DNA of 6,080 nt. It comes from UBA9619 sp964630665 (GTDB lineage: Bacteria; Pseudomonadota; Gammaproteobacteria; Arenicellales; UBA868). Below the pieces are notes generated by a model, which worked only from the letters and a program-made list of their open reading frames with translations, was not told the origin of the DNA and made no database searches. The stretch is from positions 1 through 6,080 of the forward strand of contig CAZVVN010000126.1 of assembly GCA_964630665.1 (NCBI GenBank), given 5' to 3'. Below are positions 1-6,080 of the stretch, piece after piece; positions within the stretch are counted from its first letter, which is position 1, and every line of letters starts with the position of its first letter. The position numbers and the translations under genes were made by a program.

Positions 1-645
1 ATGCACTGGGGAAATGCCAAGTACGCCGAGAAAACGGGCAAGCAGGCCAACGTGGGCCTTCTGTGGACTTATACGGGAACGTTTAGCGACATCGCTAAAG
101 GTAAGGCCGCAACCGAAGCGATGCTCGCGCAGGGCGCGGGCCTGATCTACAATGTGGCTGGACCCCTTGGCATTGGTGACCTTGAGGCCATTACCGAGCA
201 TCTTGAAGCCAAGAGCAAATCCGCAGGTCCGCCATTTATGATTGGTGTCGACGCTAACCAGGATTATCTCGGTGACGGTCATCGGGTGCTCGCCAGCATG
301 ATGAAGCGGGTCGACTTCGGTGTTTACAGCGCCATCGAAGCGGCCGTCAACGGTACGTTCAAGGGCGGTGTTCAGATTCTAGGCCCGCATAATGGTGGTA
401 TTGCCATGTCAGGCAAACAGGATCTGGCGGACTTCATCCAGTTCGGAATCAAGGGTGGTGCGATCGGTGCGTCAGACAGCGACCAAATTACCAGCAACTG
501 GGTAGCGATGCGTGGCGACATCCCGGGCTGGATCTGGGATGCGGTTGCAGAACTTCAGGCGCAGATCAGTGACGGCACTGCCGAAGTACCATGTGGCTGG
601 TGCCCCGATACCATCGGTGATATCCGTGCCAAGTATCCGGACTGA
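1..645 (+). CDS. BMP/PnrA-family ABC transporter substrate-binding protein, C-terminal part
   Basis: This is the periplasmic (usually lipid-anchored) binding component of a BMP-family ABC importer (Med/PnrA type), the family that binds purine and other nucleosides. The visible 214 residues carry the family pattern: GTFSDIAKGKAATEAMLAQG at about 27-46, a GVDANQDYLGDG strand-loop at about 82-93, then SMMKRVDFGVYSAIE and NGTFKGG up to about 124. Family members are about 330-360 residues long and begin with a lipoprotein signal, so some 120-150 residues lie before the window. The ATG at base 1 is most likely an internal methionine. The stop is TGA at 643-645. The last 20 residues contain a CGWC pair (Cys198 and Cys201 of the visible part). 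Two permease genes follow on the same strand after a hairpin. Nucleoside specificity is inferred from the nearby phosphorylases; other BMP ligands cannot be excluded. Confidence 0.93.
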   Translation: MHWGNAKYAEKTGKQANVGLLWTYTGTFSDIAKGKAATEAMLAQGAGLIYNVAGPLGIGDLEAITEHLEAKSKSAGPPFMIGVDANQDYLGDGHRVLASMMKRVDFGVYSAIEAAVNGTFKGGVQILGPHNGGIAMSGKQDLADFIQFGIKGGAIGASDSDQITSNWVAMRGDIPGWIWDAVAELQAQISDGTAEVPCGWCPDTIGDIRAKYPD

Positions 646-670
646 TATCACTCTCTGAGCAGGTGGTTGC

Positions 671-712
671 AATGGGGGGGAGGACGATTGTTTCTCTCCC
701 CCATTTGTTTGT
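671..712 (+). terminator. Terminator-like hairpin between binding protein and permeases
   Basis: Bases 671-684 (AATGGGGGGGAGGA) pair with 692-705 (TCTCTCCCCCATT preceded by T) as a 14-pair stem with two G-U pairs and a 7-base loop (685-691). The next bases, TGTTTGT, make a broken U tract. It lies 25 bases after the stop of the binding protein gene. It could act as a partial intrinsic terminator or as a 3' mRNA-stabilising stem that keeps binding-protein transcript above permease transcript, as is common in ABC operons. The U tract is imperfect, so complete termination is doubtful. Confidence 0.6.
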
Positions 713-767
713 ACGGACACGAAACCTGTGCTCTTTAATAAAAGTCTTTGTGTCGAACGGTTAAAGA
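706..767 (+). promoter_or_regulatory. Leader of the first permease gene, with stem-loop and weak promoter-like boxes
   Basis: After the hairpin, bases 716-723 (GACACGAA) pair with 747-754 (TTTGTGTC) as an 8-pair stem including one G-U, enclosing a 23-base AT-rich loop. The loop contains TTTAAT at 734-739, which with TTGTAC at 709-714 gives a poor sigma70-like match with a 19-base spacer. No good Shine-Dalgarno sequence precedes the TTG start at 768; only CGG/GGTT-like bases near 757-762 are seen. The stem could simply be chance. The region matters because it is the only place for a secondary promoter or translational control of the permeases. Confidence 0.25.
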
Positions 768-1838
768 TTGCGTGCCTTAATCCGTCAGTTGAACCCTGTC
801 GCAGAGTCGGTGATAGCTGGACTGATCGGCATTGCCATCGGTGCAGTGATCATGCTGGTATACGGCTATGATCCCATCGCGGCCTATAGTTCATTGTTCC
901 GGGGAAGTTTCGGTAGCATCTACAGCTGGGCCGAGTCACTGGCTAATGCCACGCCGCTGATTCTCACGGCATTGACCTTTGCCGTCGCCATGCGCGGCGG
1001 GCTGTTCAACATCGGTGCGGAAGGTCAGTTGTACATCGGTGCGCTGGCCGCCGTGGCCGTCAGTCTGATCCATCTGCCTTATCCTTTGCACGTGGTTGTT
1101 GCACTGCTGGCGGCCATGCTGGCCGGAATGATCTGGAGTCTTCCGGTTGCGTTTCTCAAACTGGGCCGTGGCGTACACGAGGTGATCTCGACCATCATGT
1201 TCAACTGGATCGCACACTTCTTTGCTTTTTATCTGATCGCAAACGTACTCACCGATCCAAAGCGCGGAGAGAAAACAATTAGTATTGTCGAGACCTCACG
1301 CCTGGCAAGGATTCTGCCCGATACCAGCCTCAATTACGGTCTGCTGGTGGCGGTGGTAGCGGCGGTCGTGGTGCTGTTTCTGCTCTGGCGAACCACGGGA
1401 GGGTTTGAATTGCGGGTAAGCGGTTTCAACCCCGAGGCTGCCCGCTATGCGGGGATCAGCCGCCGCCGGCAGATTCTGACGGCTTTTCTAATTGGCGGTG
1501 CCACGGCCGGTCTTGCCGGGGCGGTACAGGTGATGGGCCGGCCGCCGACCTACGCCCTGATGAGCGGCCTGCCGCAGTTCGTGAACCTTGGATTCGACGG
1601 CATCGGCGTGGCTATGATCGGGCGGAACCATCCCATCGGGATCGTTTTTGCGGCGATCTTTTTTGGTGGGCTGCTGGTCGGTGGCCGGATCATGCAGTTC
1701 TCGCCCGGGGTACCCCTGGAAATGGTCCGAGTAGTCGAGGGGGTGATCATCCTGGCTTTGGCCGTACCTGAACTGAAGCGTGTTCTGACCCGTATCGGTT
1801 TGCGATTGAAACGCAGGAGGCAGCGCGATGGCGCTTGA
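768..1838 (+). CDS. ABC transporter permease, BMP/nucleoside type (first permease, NupP/YufP-like)
   Basis: This 356-residue inner-membrane protein is one of the two channel subunits of the importer and belongs to the BPD_transp_2 (branched amino acid/ribose-type) permease family. A basic N-terminus precedes a hydrophobic segment at about 14-34. About eight to ten membrane segments follow, with the family motif FNIGAEGQLYIGAL at 80-93. The cytoplasmic coupling loop that should contact the ATPase is near 212-235 (key residues GFNPEAARYAGIS), and the C-terminus is arginine-rich. The length fits B. subtilis NupP/YufP-like proteins. The start is TTG at 768, because an in-frame TAA sits at 762-764; TTG at 789 or GTG at 810 are later options that would cut into the N-terminal region. 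No convincing ribosome binding site is visible. The 3' end overlaps the next gene by 11 bases, which suggests translational coupling and a paired, probably heterodimeric, channel. Confidence 0.93.
   Translation: MRALIRQLNPVAESVIAGLIGIAIGAVIMLVYGYDPIAAYSSLFRGSFGSIYSWAESLANATPLILTALTFAVAMRGGLFNIGAEGQLYIGALAAVAVSLIHLPYPLHVVVALLAAMLAGMIWSLPVAFLKLGRGVHEVISTIMFNWIAHFFAFYLIANVLTDPKRGEKTISIVETSRLARILPDTSLNYGLLVAVVAAVVVLFLLWRTTGGFELRVSGFNPEAARYAGISRRRQILTAFLIGGATAGLAGAVQVMGRPPTYALMSGLPQFVNLGFDGIGVAMIGRNHPIGIVFAAIFFGGLLVGGRIMQFSPGVPLEMVRVVEGVIILALAVPELKRVLTRIGLRLKRRRQRDGA
1815..1820 (+). promoter_or_regulatory. Strong ribosome binding site for the second permease
   Basis: AGGAGG lies inside the end of the first permease gene, 7 bases before the ATG at 1828. 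It fixes the start of the second permease and contrasts with the weak initiation region of the first. Confidence 0.85.
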
Positions 1839-2730
1839 GCATCTCTGGGGCATTCTCTTTATCTCGTTGCACGCGATGGTGCCGATTACGCTGGCTGCAA
1901 TCGGTGAGACCATCGAGGAGTCAGCCGGCTTGTTTAACATCGGCCTGGAAGGCATCCTGCTGTTGAGTGCATTAGCCGGTGCGGTAGGTGCCGAAGCGTC
2001 CGGCAGTGCGGTGGTTGGGCTGATGACCGGGATGGGGACCGGCGCCCTGATCGGGCTGTTGTTTGGTGTGGTCAACACGTACTGGAAGGGAAGCCAGCTG
2101 ATTACCGGGGTTGGGATCAACCTCTTTGCTTTCGGTTTTGTCGCGTTTATGCTGATTACTCTGGGTGCGCCGGGTTTTCACAGTGTACCGCGTGACGTAC
2201 AGGTCAAGCTGATTCGGCTTGGTGTGGGGAGCCTCAGCCCACTGGTGCTTGTGACGGTTGCGCTGGCCATTGCGGTCTACTGGTTGTTGTATCGCACCCA
2301 GCTGGGTATCCGAATCCGGGCAGTGGGTGAGAACCCGGCTGCAGCGGACGTCGCCGGCATACGGGTCAATGCGCTTCGCCTTGGAACCGCGGTTGCGGCG
2401 GGGCTGCTGGCAGGCCTTGCCGGGGCCTATCTCAGCGTTGACTGGTTCGGTGCCGTGACCAAGGAAATCACCGCGGGTCGCGGGTTTATCGCTCTGGCCA
2501 CAGTGGTATTCAGCGGGCTGAACCCGTTGCTGGCTTTGCTGGGTGGGTTCATTTTCGGTTTTTTCGATGGGTTGGCGACCTGGGTCGCCACTTATCCCGG
2601 CATCAAGAAACTGATTCCCTGGCAGTTTGTCGCGATGGCACCGTATGTCGTGACTCTGTTGGTGGTGGCCGGTGCCATCGGAAGGGCCCGTTTCCCCAAG
2701 GCCCTAGGGATACCCTACCTGCGGGAGTGA
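1828..2730 (+). CDS. ABC transporter permease, BMP/nucleoside type (second permease, NupQ/YufQ-like)
   Basis: This 300-residue inner-membrane protein is the second channel subunit, shorter than the first as is usual for the family. Visible hallmarks are ETIEESAGLFNIGLEGILLL at 27-46, which parallels FNIGAEGQ in the first permease. A cytoplasmic coupling loop follows at about 158-178 (IRIRAVGENPAAADVAGI). The stretch GRGFIALATVVFSGLNPLLA at 217-236 is typical of these proteins, as is the C-terminal GIPYLRE. Hydrophobic stretches suggest eight or so membrane segments. The ATG at 1828 has AGGAGG at 7 bases and overlaps the end of the first permease. The stop at 2728-2730 is 18 bases from the stop of the convergent ATPase gene. 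Confidence 0.94.
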   Translation: MALEHLWGILFISLHAMVPITLAAIGETIEESAGLFNIGLEGILLLSALAGAVGAEASGSAVVGLMTGMGTGALIGLLFGVVNTYWKGSQLITGVGINLFAFGFVAFMLITLGAPGFHSVPRDVQVKLIRLGVGSLSPLVLVTVALAIAVYWLLYRTQLGIRIRAVGENPAAADVAGIRVNALRLGTAVAAGLLAGLAGAYLSVDWFGAVTKEITAGRGFIALATVVFSGLNPLLALLGGFIFGFFDGLATWVATYPGIKKLIPWQFVAMAPYVVTLLVVAGAIGRARFPKALGIPYLRE

Positions 2731-2736
2731 CTTTAA

Positions 2737-2754
2737 GCCTGGAGGTGTTCAGGC
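2737..2754. terminator. Small hairpin between convergent stops, possible bidirectional terminator
   Basis: GCCTGGA (2737-2743) pairs with TTCAGGC (2748-2754) as a 7-pair stem with one G-U and a 4-base loop. It spans the end of the ATPase gene and the 18-base space between the two convergent stops. Neither strand has a proper T tract afterwards (TTAAAG on the - strand, GGCCGT on the + strand), so efficient intrinsic termination is not shown. Its place between converging genes is the main reason to list it. Confidence 0.3.
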
Positions 2755-4260
2755 GGCCGTAGTGTGAGTTGCACCGCCCGCCATCCAGCGGCCGAGCTGT
2801 TCCCGGTCGGCACCCTGTGCCTCGACCATACCGGCCATTGCACCCTGGAAAATGACACCGATCCGGTCTGACAACGACATGATCTCGTCCAGATCTTCGG
2901 ACACTACGAGAATAGCCGAACCGTTCTCGCGTAGTTCCAGAAACAACTCCCAGGTGTGCCGGATGGCCCTGGCGTCGAGCCCTTCAGTTGGATGAGACGC
3001 GATGATGACGGGCGGTTTGCGCCAGGTCTCACGTCCCAGGATCAAGCGCTGAATATTGCCGCCGGAGAGAATCCGGGACTCGGTCCGCCACAGATCCGGC
3101 ACCAGGGCATTGAACCGCGAGACGATGTCTTCGGTATGTCGGTTGATCTCACGGCGGTTGAGCACGCCTCGTTTGGCAAACGGTGCGGCCCGGTAATCTT
3201 TGAGTATCACGTTCTCTGCCACGAACATCGGCTCAACGATGCCGATCTCACGGCGCTGCTCCGGGATGTGGGCAACACCGCATTCGATAAAGGCTCTTGG
3301 TGGCTGATGGGTCATGTCCTGGCCCAGGATCCGGATCTCGCCCTGTTTCACGGGCCGCAGCCCGGTGAGGCACTCGATGAGTTCACTCTGGCCGTTGCCG
3401 GCGACGCCGGCAATGCCGAAAATCTCGCCCTTGCGAACCTCTAAACTGATCGAGGGTAACTGCGCCTGACCTTCGCTGGTCTGGGGGATCAACCCGTTGA
3501 CCTGGATAGCCCTTTCTTTTGAGTTGACTGGAGGTCTCGCCATGTAGTCCGGCACGACCTCGCCGAATGTCCTACGGGTGAGTTCTTCTTCATTGGTCTC
3601 GCTGATTGGCTGAGTGCCGTGGGTCTTACCCAGCTTGAGTACGGTGACCCGGTCGGAGACCGCGAACACCTCGCGCATCTTATGGGTGATGAAGACAATA
3701 CCCTTGCCTTCGTCGGTCATTGTTCTGAGAACGTCGAACAGATGATCCGCCTCCCCCGGGGTCAACAGCGACGTTGGCTCATCCAGCAGCAGGACTTGAG
3801 GCTCGTGATAGAGCACTTTGAGTATTTCCACCCGCTGCTGTTCCCCGGCTGAGAGCGTTTCGACACGTGCTCTTGGGTCCACCTTGAGTTCGTATCTTTC
3901 AGAAAGCTCAGTGAGTTTCTTTTCTACCGACCGTATAGGGAAAGAGAAATTCGCTGATTTCAGGCCGACCATCACGTTCTGTGCGACGGTAAAGGCCGGG
4001 ACCAGCATCAGTTCCTGGTGGACCATGGCGATGCCGTGGGCCAGCCCGTCGCGAGGTGAGGTCAGATCCACGGGCTGGCCTTTGATCCTGATCTCACCGG
4101 CTGTTTTACCGTAATAACCGGAAAGGATATTGGCGATGACGGTTTTTCCGGCACCGTTCTCGCCGAGCAGGGTATGCACTTCTCCGGCGCGGACCTCGAA
4201 GTCGATGTGATCCAGGATCAGGTGTTCCCAGACGCCAGGAAAACCCTTGGAGATGCCACG
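2749..4260 (-). CDS. Nucleoside/BMP ABC transporter ATP-binding protein, N-terminus lost in gap
   Basis: This cytoplasmic ATPase powers the importer and has two ABC domains in one chain, as in NupO/YufO, RbsA and MglA. Of the 503 visible residues, domain 1 has Walker A GENGAGKT at 33-40 (bases 4141-4164), the Q-loop Gln82, signature LSAGEQQR at 136-143, Walker B VLLLDEPT at 156-163 and the H-loop His193. Domain 2 is the degenerate half normal for this family: GVAGNGQSEL at 285-294 has Gln for the Walker A Lys. Its signature is LSGGNIQR at 398-405, and ASHPTEGLD (421-429) replaces a standard Walker B end. SED at 454-456 stands where the H-loop would be. Relatives are about 505-520 residues long, so only about 5-15 residues plus the start codon lie in the gap. 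An open frame continues past the gap to 4698, but that part is antisense to the phosphorylase and is not protein. The gene runs opposite to both permeases. Confidence 0.93.
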   Translation of the reverse strand, partial: RGISKGFPGVWEHLILDHIDFEVRAGEVHTLLGENGAGKTVIANILSGYYGKTAGEIRIKGQPVDLTSPRDGLAHGIAMVHQELMLVPAFTVAQNVMVGLKSANFSFPIRSVEKKLTELSERYELKVDPRARVETLSAGEQQRVEILKVLYHEPQVLLLDEPTSLLTPGEADHLFDVLRTMTDEGKGIVFITHKMREVFAVSDRVTVLKLGKTHGTQPISETNEEELTRRTFGEVVPDYMARPPVNSKERAIQVNGLIPQTSEGQAQLPSISLEVRKGEIFGIAGVAGNGQSELIECLTGLRPVKQGEIRILGQDMTHQPPRAFIECGVAHIPEQRREIGIVEPMFVAENVILKDYRAAPFAKRGVLNRREINRHTEDIVSRFNALVPDLWRTESRILSGGNIQRLILGRETWRKPPVIIASHPTEGLDARAIRHTWELFLELRENGSAILVVSEDLDEIMSLSDRIGVIFQGAMAGMVEAQGADREQLGRWMAGGATHTTAA

Positions 4261-4360
4261 NNNNNNNNNNNNNNNNNNNNNNNNNNNNNNNNNNNNNNNN
4301 NNNNNNNNNNNNNNNNNNNNNNNNNNNNNNNNNNNNNNNNNNNNNNNNNNNNNNNNNNNN
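4261..4360. other. Assembly gap (100 N)
   Basis: A run of exactly 100 N is a common placeholder for a gap of unknown size. The start of the ATPase gene (- strand), about 110 codons of the phosphorylase gene (+ strand) and their shared divergent control region must lie here. The true size is therefore probably at least 370 bases if the two contigs are correctly joined. Confidence 0.95.
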
Positions 4361-4875
4361 TGACCTGTGCTGCCGGTAGCCTGAGCGAGAACATGCCACC
4401 GGGCAGCCTGATGACGCTGACAGATCACATCAACTGGTCGGGTATCAGTCCCCTGGCGGGGCCGAACGATGATGACATCGGGCCGCGCTTCCTGGATCTG
4501 AACAATGCCTACGATCCTCAGCTGCGCACGTTGCTGCAGGATGCTGCGCGCGACGCGGGGATCACGCTGCACGAAGGTGTTTACATCTGGTGTCTGGGAC
4601 CCAACTTCGAGACCCCGGCCGAGATCAGGGCCTTCAGAAGTCTGGGTGCGGACGTCGTCGGCATGTCGACGGTTCCCGAGTGCCTGGCGGCACGGCATTG
4701 CGGCATGCGGGTCGCTGCTGTCTCAGTGATCACCAACCTCGCGGCCGGAATGCAGCCTGAGCTCTTCCACGCGGAGACCCTCGCTGCAGGAGAACAGGCG
4801 ACGCCACGCCTCGGCCGCCTGATCGAGTCATTCCTGGGGCTGCTAGACAAAACGACATCAAAAGCAGGTTGTTGA
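4361..4875 (+). CDS. Purine nucleoside phosphorylase (trimeric PNP family), C-terminal part
   Basis: This enzyme cleaves purine (deoxy)nucleosides with phosphate to the base and (deoxy)ribose-1-phosphate in the cytoplasm. The 170 visible residues (first full codon at 4363) start just inside the phosphate-site stretch TCAAGSL, normally TNAAGS/G. PGSLMTLTDHIN (13-24) and GPNDDDIGPRF (33-43) follow, then GPNFETPAEIR (79-89, with Glu83), GADVVGMSTVPE (95-106, Met101) and ARHCG. ITN at 123-125 has the Asn that selects 6-oxopurines in this family, and FHAETLAAGE (135-144) has a His matching the ribose-contacting His257 of human PNP. Homologues are about 270-280 residues, so about 110 are in the gap. 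The protein most resembles the XapA/PunA branch, but Cys77 stands where XapA has Tyr191, linked to xanthosine use. Inosine/guanosine specificity is therefore more likely. DeoA follows 111 bases downstream. Confidence 0.93.
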
Positions 4876-4994
4876 TGAGTCCGCATACACCACAGATGGG
4901 CGTATGGTCCGGCTGCCTTCTAACGGTAGGATCTGACGAGATACAGAGGGTGTGGACGTTGCCATCCGTCCCATCCGAAGAGCCCTGTGACTGA
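4875..4994 (+). CDS. Possible small coupled ORF, 39 codons
   Basis: An ATG at 4875-4877 shares its A with the TGA stop of the purine phosphorylase gene (TGATG). It opens a frame of 39 codons that ends at TGA 4992-4994, just inside the start of deoA (GTG 4987). A GCAGG at 4864-4868, 6 bases before the ATG, could serve as a ribosome binding site. The peptide begins MSPHTPQMGVW and ends PSEEPCD, with two tryptophans and no recognisable domain. It could be a translational-coupling ORF carrying ribosomes from one phosphorylase gene to the next, or a chance frame. I do not recognise a family. Confidence 0.2.
   Translation: MSPHTPQMGVWSGCLLTVGSDEIQRVWTLPSVPSEEPCD
4977..4982 (+). promoter_or_regulatory. 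Ribosome binding site supporting the GTG start of deoA
   Basis: GAAGAG lies 4 bases before GTG at 4987, a slightly short spacing. It supports GTG as the start; an AGGAGG at 5011-5016 lies inside the coding region (codons for QEV) with no start codon after it. Confidence 0.45.
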
Positions 4995-6080
4995 ACCTTT
5001 TTTACCTCAGGAGGTCATCCGCCGCAAACGGGAAGGCAAAGCACTGGATACCGATGAGATCCACCAGTTTATTGGGGCACTGACCAGCGGCGATCTCAGC
5101 GATGCCCAGGTCGGTGCCTTTGCCATGGCGGTGTGCCTGCAGGGGATGACCGTCAACGAGTGTGCTGCTCTGACGATCGCTATGCGGGATTCAGGCGAAG
5201 TGCTGCACTGGGACAGGCAGCGTTTACGGGGGCCTGTGATCGATAAGCATTCCACTGGTGGGGTCGGCGACTGCGTGAGCCTGATGCTGGCACCCATGCT
5301 GGCGGCTTGCGGTGCACACGTACCGATGATCTCCGGAAGAGGTCTTGGGCACACCGGCGGCACGCTGGATAAACTCTCGAGCATCCCGGGCTACCAGATC
5401 CAACCACCACTGGCGGTTTTTTTTCAGACTGTTGAAACCGCTGGTTGTGCGATCATTGGCCCGACGCCGGATCTCGCCCCAGCCGATGGGCGCCTGTATG
5501 CAATACGTGACGTGACTGCGACGGTTGAATCTGTACCGCTGATTACAGCCTCGATCCTGTCCAAGAAGCTAGCCTCTGGCCTCGATGCGCTGGTGATGGA
5601 CATCAAGACCGGCAATGGTGCCGTGACCCCGAGCCTGGACGCTGCCGGGGCTCTGGCCGAGAGCCTCGTGAACACAGCCGGGCGGGCCGGGTTGAAGACC
5701 ACTGCGGTGATCACGGACATGAACCAGCCACTGGCACCGGTGATTGGCAATGCGCTGGAAGTCGGCGAGGTTAGCGCGTACCTGACAGGGCAGCGCCAGG
5801 ATCCTCGGCTCCACCAGGTGGTCATGGCGCTGGGGTCGGAACTACTGGTTTCCGCAGGTCTTGCGTCAGAAAATAAACAGGCACGGGAAAAACTGGAGAA
5901 CACTCTGACTGATGGCTCTGCAGCCGAGTCTTTCGACAAAATGGTCGCCTTGCTGGGTGGGCCTCCTGGTTTTCTGGAACGGAACTCTCACTATTTACCC
6001 CGTGCGCCAACAGTGATCGAGGTCTCTTCGAAGACCAGTGGTGTGGTTTGGTCGATCGACACCCGTGTACTGGGTCTTGC
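4987..6080 (+). CDS. deoA: Thymidine phosphorylase, C-terminus beyond the window
   Basis: This enzyme splits thymidine (and deoxyuridine) with phosphate into the base and 2-deoxyribose-1-phosphate in the cytoplasm. The 364 visible residues align with E. coli DeoA (440 residues) throughout with an offset of 3, so about 80 residues are missing. The N-terminal helical region has EVIRRKREGKAL (9-20). KHSTGGVGD (87-95) and SGRGLGHTGGTLDK (116-129) make the phosphate site, with Lys87, Ser89, Ser116 and Thr126. LAPADGRLYAIRD (163-175) and PLITASILSKK (184-194) give Arg174, Ser189 and Lys193, matching thymine-binding Arg171, Ser186 and Lys190. DIKTGNGAVTP (205-215) differs from the usual GAFM. The GTG start gives an N-terminus matching the DeoA length and has GAAGAG upstream. 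Relatives include pyrimidine nucleoside phosphorylases that also accept uridine, but the match to DeoA is closer. It is probably co-transcribed with the purine phosphorylase gene. Confidence 0.95.
   Translation, partial: MTEPFLPQEVIRRKREGKALDTDEIHQFIGALTSGDLSDAQVGAFAMAVCLQGMTVNECAALTIAMRDSGEVLHWDRQRLRGPVIDKHSTGGVGDCVSLMLAPMLAACGAHVPMISGRGLGHTGGTLDKLSSIPGYQIQPPLAVFFQTVETAGCAIIGPTPDLAPADGRLYAIRDVTATVESVPLITASILSKKLASGLDALVMDIKTGNGAVTPSLDAAGALAESLVNTAGRAGLKTTAVITDMNQPLAPVIGNALEVGEVSAYLTGQRQDPRLHQVVMALGSELLVSAGLASENKQAREKLENTLTDGSAAESFDKMVALLGGPPGFLERNSHYLPRAPTVIEVSSKTSGVVWSIDTRVLGL

Noticed and set aside
1488..2120. 210-codon open frame on the - strand across both permease genes
   Set aside because: It is antisense to two recognised permeases, is proline-rich with no domain, and crosses their junction.
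2956..3444. 162-codon open frame on the + strand inside the ATPase gene
   Set aside because: It lies antisense to strong ABC motifs of domain 2 and its product shows no family features; long antisense frames are expected in coding DNA of this composition.
3390..3510. Loss of the Walker A lysine and H-loop His in ATPase domain 2, as a sign of decay
   Set aside because: GNGQSEL and SED at these places are the normal degenerate second domain of ribose/BMP-type double ATPases, and the frame is intact.
4261..4698. The ATPase reading frame continuing across the gap, giving a 649-residue protein
   Set aside because: Upstream of the N run the frame is antisense to the well-matched purine phosphorylase, and the ABC domain begins right at the gap. 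The join through N is artificial.
4840..4867. Inverted repeat CTGCT/AGCAG at the end of the purine phosphorylase gene
   Set aside because: Five pairs with an 18-base loop inside coding sequence, likely chance.
4954..4971. Hairpin GGACG/CGTCC before the deoA ribosome binding site
   Set aside because: Only 5 pairs with an 8-base loop and no T tract; too weak to call.
5424..5939. 171-codon open frame on the - strand inside deoA
   Set aside because: It is antisense to the conserved DeoA active-site region and is serine/alanine-rich without recognisable motifs.

Overview
This window holds a nucleoside uptake and salvage locus, probably from a gammaproteobacterium. The GC content looks moderately high, and the thymidine phosphorylase follows E. 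coli DeoA closely from end to end of its visible part; taxonomy beyond that is a guess. The run of 100 N at 4261-4360 marks a draft assembly, where two contigs were joined across an unsequenced gap.

Left part (1-2730, + strand): the C-terminal two thirds of a BMP/PnrA-family substrate-binding lipoprotein, a 122-base intergenic region with a strong terminator-like hairpin, then two overlapping permease genes of the same nucleoside/BMP-type ABC importer. Middle (2749-4260, - strand): the matching double-domain ATPase of the importer. It is convergent with the second permease, only 18 bases separate their stop codons, and it lacks only about its first ten residues, which fall in the gap. Right part (4361-6080, + strand): the C-terminal 170 residues of a trimeric-type purine nucleoside phosphorylase, a 111-base spacer containing a possible 39-codon coupled ORF, and a thymidine phosphorylase gene (deoA) that runs off the window.

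Taken together, the importer would bring nucleosides into the cytoplasm, where the two phosphorylases split them with phosphate into free bases and (deoxy)ribose-1-phosphate. The phosphorylase genes are the best available evidence for the importer's substrate. The ATPase and the purine phosphorylase must be transcribed divergently from a control region hidden in the gap. I see no mobile element, CRISPR array, RNA gene or clearly new system. The points worth a second look are the inverted ATPase gene, the hairpin that separates the binding protein from the permeases, the weak TTG start, the under-sized gap, and the coupled small ORF.
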